Source: Luteibacter sp. dw_328 (GTDB taxonomy: Bacteria > Pseudomonadota > Gammaproteobacteria > Xanthomonadales > Rhodanobacteraceae). From it: 64,000 nt of DNA. The translations under genes were made by a program, and so were the position numbers. The stretch is taken from NCBI RefSeq assembly GCF_018449605.1, contig NZ_JAAVUW010000005.1, positions 248,001 to 312,000 of the forward strand, given 5' to 3'. The notes under the pieces are model-generated. The model worked only from the letters and a program-made list of their open reading frames with translations, was not told the origin of the DNA and did no database searches. This document shows positions 54,482 through 62,887 of the stretch, piece by piece; position 1 is the first letter of the stretch; every line of letters starts with the position of its first letter.

Positions 54482-56877
54482 GACCGGAAGCTCCTCTCTC
54501 GGCGGGACCCCCGAGGCGATATCGTCAGCTCGCCGCGAAGTATGGTGACGGATCGAAGGGTGGAGGCGCGTAGCGACGGCAAAGCCACGGCGCAAAGCGC
54601 CGCGAAAATCATCATCAGGGCGACGGCGGCAGCCACGCTGGCGTCGATCCCGCCGGTCTCGAGCGCCGAATGCCGAAATGCCTGCCCCATGACGACGGAA
54701 GCGACCAAACCTAGCGCGACACCAGGCATGGCCATGGCCATGCCGCGTGAAACGGCATGGCCAAACAGGTCCAGAGGCGTCGCCCCCAGTGCGTCGCGAA
54801 GGGCGATGTCACGTCGGCGGCTGATCACGTCCAGCGTTTGCACCGCATAGAGACCGATGCAGGCGAGGGACAGCGCCATGCCAGAGAAGGCTGCAGCCAG
54901 GGCGGCGTTACGTCGCGTCTCCGCGGTCGCGTCGCGAACGAGTCGTTGAAGGGGTTGCAGCGGCCCCGCTACCAGACCCGGTGCGGCTCGTTCGACCATC
55001 GTCTGCAAGACCTGAGCGTCCACGGGCTTGCTACCCGGACCGCGAACGACGACGAATGTCGATACGAAGCGTCTGATGAAGGCATAGGTACCCGGGTCGA
55101 CCTGGGCAAACGGCACGTAGATCGTGGGCTCCGTTGATCGCTCCGCGCCGGCAGCTCGCGTATCCGCCACGACCCCCACGATGCGAAGTGCCCGGGTTGT
55201 ACCGAGTTGCGAAGCGGGCATCACCGAGGCGCCGATGCCGCGTCGATCGATCTGGTCGACATACGCCTGGTTGACCATGGCCACGTGCGGGGCTGTGGCC
55301 CGGTCGTCCGCGTCGATGTCCCGGCCTGCTGCCCGGTCGATTCCCATCGAGTCCATCGCGCCGGGGGAAACCATGACGTACCGAAGGTAAGAGATTTCTC
55401 CATTCGGCGACCGAAACGGTCTGAAAAATCCGGTGCCCACCGGAAGCAGGGTGGTCAACCCCACCGCGTCGACGCCTGGCAGTCGCAGGGCGCCGATTCG
55501 CAGCGCTTCGCCGGCACGGACCACGCTGGCAAGCGTAGGGAACTGCAGGCTGTCCGGGCTGATTTCGACGAAGCTCGCCCCTTCCGCCTGAAAACCGAGG
55601 GGTATCTGTATCACGCGCCACATCCGGGTCACGGTCGCCACACCCAGGACCAGCAGCATCGTCGCGAGTGCCGTCTGGATCAGCACGATCAGGTGCCGGG
55701 CACGCCGGGCCGGACCCGGCGATGTTCCTCCCAGTGTGAACTGCGCACGCAAGACCCGTTCCGGGCTGGCGTGCATCGCGGCGGGTATCGCGGCGGCGGT
55801 CGTCGAAGAGATAGCCGCGACTACCGTCGCAAGGCAAACCGGTAAGTCCAGATCGATCGGCAGCGACGAGATGAGCCAGGACGGAGGGACAAAAGAACGC
55901 ACCGCCGTCACGATGGCATGTGCGAGCGGCAGTCCCACGACCAGTCCACCCACACTGATGGCGGCGACATCCGCGATCAGTGGAAGCCTGGGCCGCCACC
56001 CCAGTCCGCCGAAGGCTATCGCAAGGCAGGTCTCATGCGTGCGCCGCAGTGCGCGCGACAAGAGGAGGTTGGACAGATTCACCCCGGCAATGGCAAGGAC
56101 CAACAATGAACACATGAAGAAGGTGAGCACAGCGGGCCTGGCCTTGCTGGTCAGGACGGTATCGAGCGGCATCGTTCCATACGGGAGGGTCGGTGTCTGC
56201 GCCTGCAGCCATCGTGCAACGCTGTCGCCGGATACGCCGGGAGCAAGCCGTGCGATGGCGACGAGGTTCGCCGCACTGTCGCCGGACAGGTGCATCGACG
56301 GAAGCGGAAGGAGCAGGTCCATGTCGGCGAACAGGCGGTAGTCCGGCGGAAGTACACCGCGCACCGTCATTACCGCTCCGTTTACCGCGATGCCGCGCCC
56401 CACCACACCCGTATCACCGGCGAGCCAGCTCAACCAGAACGCGTGCGAAAGCATGACGCTGCTTTCGGCGGTGATCGACGAATCATCCGGCAGTACCGAC
56501 CTGACACCCAGGGTGGGTAGGAATCCGGCATCGACGCGCTGAGCACGCGCGAGAGCCTGCCGGATACCCACACGAACATTCACCGATTCAGCCATATGTG
56601 CGGCGCCGGTCGAAAGTACGCCCGGGGGCCGGCCAATGGCGTCGTATGCCTTCGGCGAAGCCGCAAGGCCAACGGGGTCGCGTCCTGCCTCGCCGTAGAT
56701 GACGACGCGGTCGTGGTAGGGGAATGGCGGCGAGGTCAGAAGGGATTCGACCATGGTCAGGGCACTGGTGAAGGCAGCCAGGCCGATCCCCAGGGTCAAC
56801 GCCGCTAGCGGCAGGAACCCGCGCGGGCGCCAGAGTGCCCGCCAGGTGCGATCCAGGGCATTCAGTGGCACGTTCAT
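54478..56877 (-). CDS. MacB/FtsX-type ABC permease, duplicated (ADOP-like)
   Basis: 799-residue permease with eight predicted membrane segments and two periplasmic MacB_PCD domains. The layout is TM1 (about 20-42), domain 1, TM2-4, TM5 (RARHLIVLIQTALATMLLVL), domain 2 (VMVSPGAMDSMGIDRAAGRD, IVGVVADTRAAG, IYVPFAQ) and TM6-8 with RRRDIALRDALGA. This duplicated form resembles the acidobacterial duplicated orphan permeases, but here an ATPase is adjacent. It overlaps the ATPase and regulator genes by four bases each. Likely exports or senses the peptide, or gives immunity. Confidence 0.9.
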   Translation of the reverse strand: MNVPLNALDRTWRALWRPRGFLPLAALTLGIGLAAFTSALTMVESLLTSPPFPYHDRVVIYGEAGRDPVGLAASPKAYDAIGRPPGVLSTGAAHMAESVNVRVGIRQALARAQRVDAGFLPTLGVRSVLPDDSSITAESSVMLSHAFWLSWLAGDTGVVGRGIAVNGAVMTVRGVLPPDYRLFADMDLLLPLPSMHLSGDSAANLVAIARLAPGVSGDSVARWLQAQTPTLPYGTMPLDTVLTSKARPAVLTFFMCSLLVLAIAGVNLSNLLLSRALRRTHETCLAIAFGGLGWRPRLPLIADVAAISVGGLVVGLPLAHAIVTAVRSFVPPSWLISSLPIDLDLPVCLATVVAAISSTTAAAIPAAMHASPERVLRAQFTLGGTSPGPARRARHLIVLIQTALATMLLVLGVATVTRMWRVIQIPLGFQAEGASFVEISPDSLQFPTLASVVRAGEALRIGALRLPGVDAVGLTTLLPVGTGFFRPFRSPNGEISYLRYVMVSPGAMDSMGIDRAAGRDIDADDRATAPHVAMVNQAYVDQIDRRGIGASVMPASQLGTTRALRIVGVVADTRAAGAERSTEPTIYVPFAQVDPGTYAFIRRFVSTFVVVRGPGSKPVDAQVLQTMVERAAPGLVAGPLQPLQRLVRDATAETRRNAALAAAFSGMALSLACIGLYAVQTLDVISRRRDIALRDALGATPLDLFGHAVSRGMAMAMPGVALGLVASVVMGQAFRHSALETGGIDASVAAAVALMMIFAALCAVALPSLRASTLRSVTILRGELTISPRGSRRERSFRS

Positions 56878-57752
56878 GGAAACGACTCCGTGCTGCGGCG
56901 CTCGTCCAGACCCGCTTCGGCCTCACGCTGTCGCTGACGAAACGTCGTCTCATCGATGACACAGCCGTCCAGCAACCGTATCGTGCGGTCCGCCACCCCT
57001 CTGAACCGCTCGTCGTGCGTGACCATGCAGATGGTCCGACCCGACGCGTGCAGACGGCTGAGAAGTGCCATCACAGTCTCACCATTGCGCAGGTCGAGAT
57101 TGCCCGTTGGCTCGTCGGCAAGGAGGATGGACGGCTCGCCAGCGAGCGCCCGGGCCACGGCCACACGCTGCTGCTGTCCCCCGGAAAGCTGGTCGGGATA
57201 GTGGCGCATGCGGTGCGCCATGCCGACATCGGCCAACGCGCTGGCTGCGCGATCCGCGCGCTCGCGGCGACTCATGCCATCGCGAAACGACAGCGGCAAT
57301 TCGACGTTCTCGGCGACCGTCATGTCGCCGATCAGGTTGAAAGCCTGAAAAACGAAGCCGATGTGCTGGTTCCGCAGGCGCGCCCGGGCACGCCTGCCCA
57401 GACCGGACATCGACTGTCCCAGAAAGCGAAATGTCCCGTAGGTGGGTATGTCGAGGACACCCATCAGGGACAGCAGCGTGGTTTTCCCGCAACCGGAAGG
57501 CCCCGCGATCGAGACGAACTCTCCCCGACGAATATCGAGATGGATGTCGCTGAGGACGTGGACTTCCATCGCGCCGATGTCGAAGACCTTGCCGATGCCT
57601 CGCATCTCGATCACCGCGGGAGCGCGAGCCGATTGCACCGTAGCCACCTCGCCCCATTGACCCCCGTCGATGGATTGTGACCCGGCACTCAAGCTCTCGT
57701 GGATCGCGTCGCTATCTTTTGCCGGAAACGCTTTGTGATCAGCGCTTTCCAC
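56874..57752 (-). CDS. MacB/LolD-type ABC transporter ATPase
   Basis: 292-residue ATPase. Walker A GPSGCGKT, Q loop GFVFQAFNLI, signature LSGGQQQRVAVARAL, Walker B ILLADEPTGNLD and switch His in CMVTHDE are complete. The MacB/LolD subfamily is shown by IGDMTVAENVELPL. The GTG start at 57752 adds about 48 residues before the domain; an internal Met at residue 50 could be the real start. First gene of the operon that leads to the regulator and kinase. Confidence 0.92.
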   Translation of the reverse strand: MESADHKAFPAKDSDAIHESLSAGSQSIDGGQWGEVATVQSARAPAVIEMRGIGKVFDIGAMEVHVLSDIHLDIRRGEFVSIAGPSGCGKTTLLSLMGVLDIPTYGTFRFLGQSMSGLGRRARARLRNQHIGFVFQAFNLIGDMTVAENVELPLSFRDGMSRRERADRAASALADVGMAHRMRHYPDQLSGGQQQRVAVARALAGEPSILLADEPTGNLDLRNGETVMALLSRLHASGRTICMVTHDERFRGVADRTIRLLDGCVIDETTFRQRQREAEAGLDERRSTESFP

Positions 57753-57909
57753 TCAATCGTTTTCCGCATCTACGTTACGACTTACGTTAACTAGACGATG
57801 CCGGTCTGCCGGGCAGCCGCTGCCGTGAGGCGACCCAAGGGATTCGCCGAAACGCGAGGCGGCCGAAGACGGTCAATTCGGCCACGACGAATGCTTTGTG
57901 CCCCAACGA
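57753..57909. other. Divergent control region, ABC operon versus GH3 gene
   Basis: Intergenic DNA that should contain the ABC-operon promoter. It shows a TACGTTA direct repeat (on the plus strand, near 57772 and 57784), but no reliable promoter boxes. The GTTCA-N5-TGAAC palindrome seen before the precursor gene is not repeated here. Confidence 0.35.
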
Positions 57910-57923
57910 TGTAATCGTTTACA
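57910..57923 (+). promoter_or_regulatory. LacI-family operator
   Basis: TGTAATCGTTTACA matches TGTAA-N-CG-N-TTACA, the palindrome bound by many LacI-family sugar repressors. It overlaps TTACATGTAA (57919-57928), a second small palindrome. It lies about 100 bases before the GH3 start and should mediate sugar-dependent control. No LacI gene is in the window. Confidence 0.6.
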
Positions 57924-58023
57924 TGTAACGCTATTTACGTGCCCACTCGGGGTGCCGATGCCGGTATCCTTGCCCGCTTACGGCGCCGGAACGCGCGCCG
58001 ACCGTTCCCAGGGCAAGACCACC

Positions 58024-60201
58024 ATGATCCGTGACCCCCGCATCGAAGACCTGATCGCCCGCATGACCGTCGAAGAGAAGGTCGGCCAGTTGGGCGTGTT
58101 TGCCGATGCCGTGCGCCCGTTCGCACCCGATATCAATCCCGAGGCCAACGCCCGTGGTGCCGCCGAGGTACTCGAGCAGGTGCGCGCCGGGCGCGTGGGC
58201 GCGTTGTTCAACGGCGTCGGCGCGACGGAGGGTCGCGAGGCGCAGCGAGTAGCCGTGGAAGAGAGCCGGCTGGGCATTCCCTTGTTGCTCGGCGCCGACG
58301 TGATCCACGGCATGCGCACTGTTTTCCCTATCCCGCTGGGCGAAGCGTCCACTTTCGAGCCGGACCTCGCCGAGCGCACCGCACGCGCGACGGCGGTCGA
58401 AGCCACCGCCGCAGGCATTCACTGGACCTACGCGCCGGCGGTCGACATCGCGCGCGACCAGCGTTGGGGGCGCGTGGCCGAGGGCGCCGGTGAAGACGTG
58501 GTGTTGGGTTCTGCGTTCGCCGCGGCGCGCGTGCGCGGCTTCCAGGGCACCGACCTCACGGCCGACGACTCGCTGCTCGCCACCCCGAAGCACTTCGCCG
58601 CCTATGGCGCCGTGGCCGGCGGCATGGAATACAACTCGGTGGAGATCGCGCCGCAGACGCTGCGTGACGTTCACCTCCCACCCTTCAAGGCGGCTCTCGA
58701 AGCTGGCGCGCTGACGTTCATGAGCGCGTTCAACGATATCAACGGCGTGCCAGCCTCCGCCAATCGCGAACTGATGACCGATATCCTGCGCGGCGAATGG
58801 GGCTTCGAGGGTTTCGTCGTCTCTGATTACACCGCCGACATGGAACTCATCGCCCACGGCTTCGCGGAAGACGAACGCGATGCCTCGCGCCTTGCCTTCC
58901 TCGCCGGCGTGGACATGAGTATGCAGAGCGGTTTCTACGCCGCTCACCTGCCCGACCTCGTCGCGAAGGGCGACGTACCCATGGACGTGCTGGACGAAGG
59001 CGTGCGCCGCGTCCTCCGCGTAAAGAACGCGATTGGCCTGCTGGACAATCCCTACCGCTCCCTCGACCCCGCCGTGGAAGCCGACACCTCGAAGAATGCA
59101 GAGCACGCGGCGCTGGCACGCGACGGCTCGCGGCGTTCCATCGTCATGCTGAAGAACGACGGCGTCCTGCCGCTGCGCAAGCGCGGCCAGAAGATTGCCT
59201 TGATCGGGCCGTTTGGCGCGGACGTCGACAATCTCGAAGGTTGCTGGACCCTTTTCGGCGACAAGACGCGTCACGTGAACATCGAGACTGGTCTGCGCGA
59301 TGCGCTGGACATGAACACCGAGCTCGAGGTCATCGCCGGCAGCGGCATCGAGGACGCGATCGCGGGTGGTATCGAGGCCGCCGTGGCGGCTGCCCAGCGA
59401 GCCGACGTCGTGCTGCTCGCCATCGGTGAGCCCCAGGTTTATTCCGGAGAGGCCCAGTCGCGCACGCAGATCATCGTACCGCCAGCCCAGCAGGCCCTGG
59501 CCGAAGCGGTCGCCGCCACAGGTACGCCGGTCGTGGTGCTCTTGAAGAACGGACGTGCGCTCGCTCTCACCGGGGCGGTGCGCGACGCCAACGCCATCCT
59601 CGTCACCTGGTTCCTCGGCAGCCAGACCGGCCCCGCCATTGCCGACGTCGTCTTCGGCGACTACAACCCGGCCGGACGCTTGCCGGTCAGTTTCCCGCAG
59701 GACGCTGGCCAACAGCCCTATTACTACAACCATCTGCGCACCGGCCGCCCGGAACTCGCCGAGCAGCCGCCCGCGTTCAAATCGCGCTATCGCGAGATAC
59801 CCTTCGACGCGTTGTATCCCTTTGGCCATGGCCTCAGCTACACCACGTTCGCCTACACGGCGCCCGAAGTGAAGGCGCAGGTCGGCTGGAACGACGCCAT
59901 CGTGGTCAGCGCGACGGTAACCAACACCGGGGACATCACGGGCGAGGAAGTCGTGCAGTTGTACATTCACGACCGCGTCGCGAGTCGTGTGCGGCCGGTT
60001 CGCGAACTGAAGGCGTTTCGCAAGATCCTCCTCGCACCGGGCACTTCCGACAAAGTGTCGTTCGAACTGACCCGCGAGGATCTCGCATTCACGCACCGTG
60101 ACGGCAAGACGTTCGAAGCCGAACCGGGCGACTTCCAGGTGTGGATCGCCGGATCGTCCGCGCAGGGTGACGCAGCGACCTTCGTCCTTGGGAGGCCCTG
60201 A
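58024..60201 (+). CDS. Glycoside hydrolase family 3 beta-glucosidase
   Basis: 725-residue GH3 enzyme that releases sugars from the non-reducing end of beta-glycosides. The N-terminal barrel has GIHWTYAPAVDIARDQRWGR, LATPKHFAAYGAVAGGMEYN and the nucleophile Asp in GFVVSDYTADME. The second domain (about 380-600) and a fibronectin-like C-terminal domain (VTNTGDITGEEVVQLYI) complete the family layout. The start MIRDPRIEDLI gives a protein without a signal peptide, whereas E. coli BglX is periplasmic; an upstream start at 57958 would not add a convincing signal either. Confidence 0.93.
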   Translation: MIRDPRIEDLIARMTVEEKVGQLGVFADAVRPFAPDINPEANARGAAEVLEQVRAGRVGALFNGVGATEGREAQRVAVEESRLGIPLLLGADVIHGMRTVFPIPLGEASTFEPDLAERTARATAVEATAAGIHWTYAPAVDIARDQRWGRVAEGAGEDVVLGSAFAAARVRGFQGTDLTADDSLLATPKHFAAYGAVAGGMEYNSVEIAPQTLRDVHLPPFKAALEAGALTFMSAFNDINGVPASANRELMTDILRGEWGFEGFVVSDYTADMELIAHGFAEDERDASRLAFLAGVDMSMQSGFYAAHLPDLVAKGDVPMDVLDEGVRRVLRVKNAIGLLDNPYRSLDPAVEADTSKNAEHAALARDGSRRSIVMLKNDGVLPLRKRGQKIALIGPFGADVDNLEGCWTLFGDKTRHVNIETGLRDALDMNTELEVIAGSGIEDAIAGGIEAAVAAAQRADVVLLAIGEPQVYSGEAQSRTQIIVPPAQQALAEAVAATGTPVVVLLKNGRALALTGAVRDANAILVTWFLGSQTGPAIADVVFGDYNPAGRLPVSFPQDAGQQPYYYNHLRTGRPELAEQPPAFKSRYREIPFDALYPFGHGLSYTTFAYTAPEVKAQVGWNDAIVVSATVTNTGDITGEEVVQLYIHDRVASRVRPVRELKAFRKILLAPGTSDKVSFELTREDLAFTHRDGKTFEAEPGDFQVWIAGSSAQGDAATFVLGRP

Positions 60202-60204
60202 AAC

Positions 60205-60981
60205 ATGCACGACCTGACGGGCAAAGTCGCTCTCGTCACCGGCGCAGCGAGCGGCATTGGCCGCGCGATTGCCGAAGCCTATGCGCGCGCCGGCGCGCGG
60301 GTGGTCGTCGCCGATATCGCGGTCGACAGGGCGAGCGAAGCCGCCGCGGCGATGGGGCACGGTGCCGTCACACTTGCCATGGATGTGACGGACGAGACGC
60401 AGGTGGACGAAGGCTTCGCGCGCATCGGGCGCGAACTCGGCCCCGTCGACATTCTGGTCAGCAACGCCGGTGTGCAGATCATCTCGCCGCTGGTGGATTT
60501 TCCGTTCGCGGACTGGAAGCGCATGCTCGCCATCCACATGGATGGCGCCTTCCTCACGTCCCGCGCCGCCATGCGTCAGATGATCGCGTCCGGGCGCGGT
60601 GGCTCGATCATCCTGATGGGCTCGGCGCATTCGCATGTGGCGTCGAAGTTCAAGGCGCCTTACGTGGCGGCGAAACATGGACTGCTGGGTCTTGCGCGGG
60701 TAATCGCAAAGGAAGGCGCAAAGGACAACATCCGCTCCAACGTGATCTGCCCGGGTTTCGTGCGCACGCCGTTGGTCGAGAAGCAGATTCCCGAGCAGGC
60801 GCGCGAGCTTGGCATCAGCGAAGACGACGTCGTGCGTAACGTCATGCTGCGTGACACGGTGGACGGCGAGTTCACCACGCTCACGGACATCGCCGACACC
60901 GCACTTTTCCTCGCGGGCTTCGAATCGAATGCGCTCACAGGCCAGTCGCTTGTCGTGACGCACGGCTGGCACATTCAGTAA
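60205..60981 (+). CDS. SDR family dehydrogenase, 3-hydroxybutyrate dehydrogenase-like
   Basis: 258-residue NAD(P)-dependent oxidoreductase. The cofactor motif is TGAASGIG, the structural motif is SNAG and the catalytic set is Ser in [10 protein letters not shown], Tyr-x3-Lys in YVAAKHG. The segment [21 protein letters not shown] strongly resembles 3-hydroxybutyrate dehydrogenases. It lies three bases after the GH3 stop, so it is cotranscribed; the link between a glucosidase and this enzyme is unclear, and it may act on a sugar derivative. Confidence 0.85.
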   Translation: MHDLTGKVALVTGAASGIGRAIAEAYARAGARVVVADIAVDRASEAAAAMGHGAVTLAMDVTDETQVDEGFARIGRELGPVDILVSNAGVQIISPLVDFPFADWKRMLAIHMDGAFLTSRAAMRQMIASGRGGSIILMGSAHSHVASKFKAPYVAAKHGLLGLARVIAKEGAKDNIRSNVICPGFVRTPLVEKQIPEQARELGISEDDVVRNVMLRDTVDGEFTTLTDIADTALFLAGFESNALTGQSLVVTHGWHIQ

Positions 60982-61122
60982 CGATCGGTCGCGGCCAGCG
61001 AGCCGGGACAACCCTACGTGCGCCTCGGCGAATGGTGCAAATCACCGCGCCGATGACCGATATGGGCAGCGCTCCCCCGCGCGTAGCTTCGTGGTCCCCT
61101 CGATACGAGAGAACCACCAAGC

Positions 61123-62808
61123 ATGCATTCTCCTCATCGTCCCGTTGTCGCGGCGGTCGTGCTAGCCAGCCTGCCCGCCGTTTGCGGCGCCACCTCGATC
61201 CCGACCCCGCACATAGCGTGGGGCGCTTGCCCGGACAGCTGGGTGGGCAGGACATCCGTCGTACTTGGCACGCGTCTGCAGTGCGGCAACCTGAAGGCGC
61301 CACTTGACCATGTGACCCCCGACGGACGACAGATCGATGTCGGTGTCATCCGGGTACGCGCGGGCGATCCGGCAGGACGAGAAGGCGCCATTTTCTTCAA
61401 TCCGGGTGGTCCGGGCATTCATCCGGGGAAGTTGCTCCGATCGATAGGCGAAGGCTGGTCGAGTATGCGTACCGACGACCCGGACGAAGGCGACAAGCGG
61501 CGGCTCGCGGACCGCTACGATCTCATCGCCGTCATTCCGCGCGGCCTCGTCGGAAGTGGCAGCTTCCGTTGCGCCGTGGACGCGCCGGCCCCGCCGGCGT
61601 ATGCGTTCCTGCCGACCCATCTGGGCGATGCCAACTGGCGACTCGTGGTCGAGAGCGCCCAGGCGACGGTGGACGCGTGCTCGACACCAGCAGGCGCCCG
61701 CCACATCAACACCGAACAGCACGCGCACGACATGGACATGGTTCGCCGCGTCCTTGGCGACGAACGTCTCCATTTCTATGGCATTTCCTACGGCGGCATG
61801 GTGGGTGCCTGGTATGCATCCATGTATCCGACGCACACCGGCCGCTTGCTCCTGGATTCGACCATGGATCTCATGCACGGGTACCGCGCCGCCGCGCTTA
61901 TGGCCCTGGCGGCGCAGCAGCGCGCCTTCAGCGAGGACGTCGTCGCGCCGGTGCTGCGTGACCCCACCCGTTTCGGACTGGGCACAAGCCGCGACACGGT
62001 CGCCTCAGCCATCGACGACTTTCCAGCGCGTGCCCGTGAGGCCTGGGCGGGACGCCTCGATACGCCGGTACGCCTCGCTGCCGCCCTGAAGCTGGTGGAG
62101 TGGATGGCCAGCGGCGATCCGCCGACCCTGGAGGCCATGACGCGCTTCATTGGCCGCACCATCTTCAGCAACGACCAGGCGCTGGACAGACGCCTGCGCT
62201 GGGAAGCCGGCCAGCTGGCTCGCACGCTGTATTCCGCGTCTGCCACGGATCCCTCCACGGACACGGAACCGGACGGCGGCGTCGTGCGCATCCTCATGGG
62301 CTGCAACGACGTTGCGTGGCCGCGGAGTGAAGCCGAGATACGCGAATCCGCGCGACGTTATGCCGCGCGGTATTTCAACTTCACGGGTGACGCAACGATG
62401 GAGGAGCTCACATGCTCGCGCTGGGGCGGCCCTGGTGCTCGCCAGCCGAATCTCACCGTACTGGGAAGCGCATCGCCATTCCTTCTGATCCAGTCCGAGA
62501 AAGACACGTCCACGCCGCTGGCAGGCGCCAGTCACGTGCTCCATGCCTTCGCCAACGCGCGGATGCTACTCGTGCGTAACTCGAGCCTGCACGGCGTGTT
62601 CAACTTCACGACGTCCCCATGCATCGAGCGAACGGCGTCACGCTACCTGCTCACCGGTGACCTGCCGGCCACACGATCGCGCGCGTTCGCGTGCAACGAG
62701 GTGTTCGATAATCCCGTCGATGCAATGCCGGGCGGGCCATCCCAGACTGCGACCGAACCCACGCCCATGGAGGGGCCGCTCGTGCCAGCGGATCACGACG
62801 AATTCTGA
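61123..62808 (+). CDS. Secreted alpha/beta hydrolase (tripeptidyl aminopeptidase-like)
   Basis: 561-residue exported hydrolase. A signal peptide ends near VCGA (residue 23). The domain starts with WGACPDSW, then LKAPLDHVTPDGRQIDV and FFNPGGPG, the family oxyanion strand. The nucleophile elbow is GISYGG; Asp is likely in LLIQSEKDTSTP and His in NSSLHGVFN near the C-terminal TAP domain. Relatives cleave N-terminal peptides from proteins. The next gene is a paralogue. Confidence 0.88.
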   Translation: MHSPHRPVVAAVVLASLPAVCGATSIPTPHIAWGACPDSWVGRTSVVLGTRLQCGNLKAPLDHVTPDGRQIDVGVIRVRAGDPAGREGAIFFNPGGPGIHPGKLLRSIGEGWSSMRTDDPDEGDKRRLADRYDLIAVIPRGLVGSGSFRCAVDAPAPPAYAFLPTHLGDANWRLVVESAQATVDACSTPAGARHINTEQHAHDMDMVRRVLGDERLHFYGISYGGMVGAWYASMYPTHTGRLLLDSTMDLMHGYRAAALMALAAQQRAFSEDVVAPVLRDPTRFGLGTSRDTVASAIDDFPARAREAWAGRLDTPVRLAAALKLVEWMASGDPPTLEAMTRFIGRTIFSNDQALDRRLRWEAGQLARTLYSASATDPSTDTEPDGGVVRILMGCNDVAWPRSEAEIRESARRYAARYFNFTGDATMEELTCSRWGGPGARQPNLTVLGSASPFLLIQSEKDTSTPLAGASHVLHAFANARMLLVRNSSLHGVFNFTTSPCIERTASRYLLTGDLPATRSRAFACNEVFDNPVDAMPGGPSQTATEPTPMEGPLVPADHDEF

Positions 62809-62845
62809 CACTGATCCGGTGCGTGCGCTGATGCCGACGGAGTGC

Positions 62846-62867
62846 GCCGCCTCCTAACGTAGGCGGC
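62846..62867 (+). terminator. Hairpin between the paralogous hydrolase genes
   Basis: Perfect 7-base arms GCCGCCT / AGGCGGC with an 8-base loop, 38 bases after the first hydrolase stop and 20 bases before the next start. No U-tract follows, so it is a weak terminator candidate. Confidence 0.35.
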
Positions 62868-62887
62868 CCTTACAAGGCGCTGCCCTT

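Noticed and set aside
57931-61011. Very long open frame antisense to the GH3 and SDR genes
   Set aside because: It runs opposite two well-recognised enzymes, is Arg/His/Gly-rich without any domain, and is expected from high-GC codon bias.
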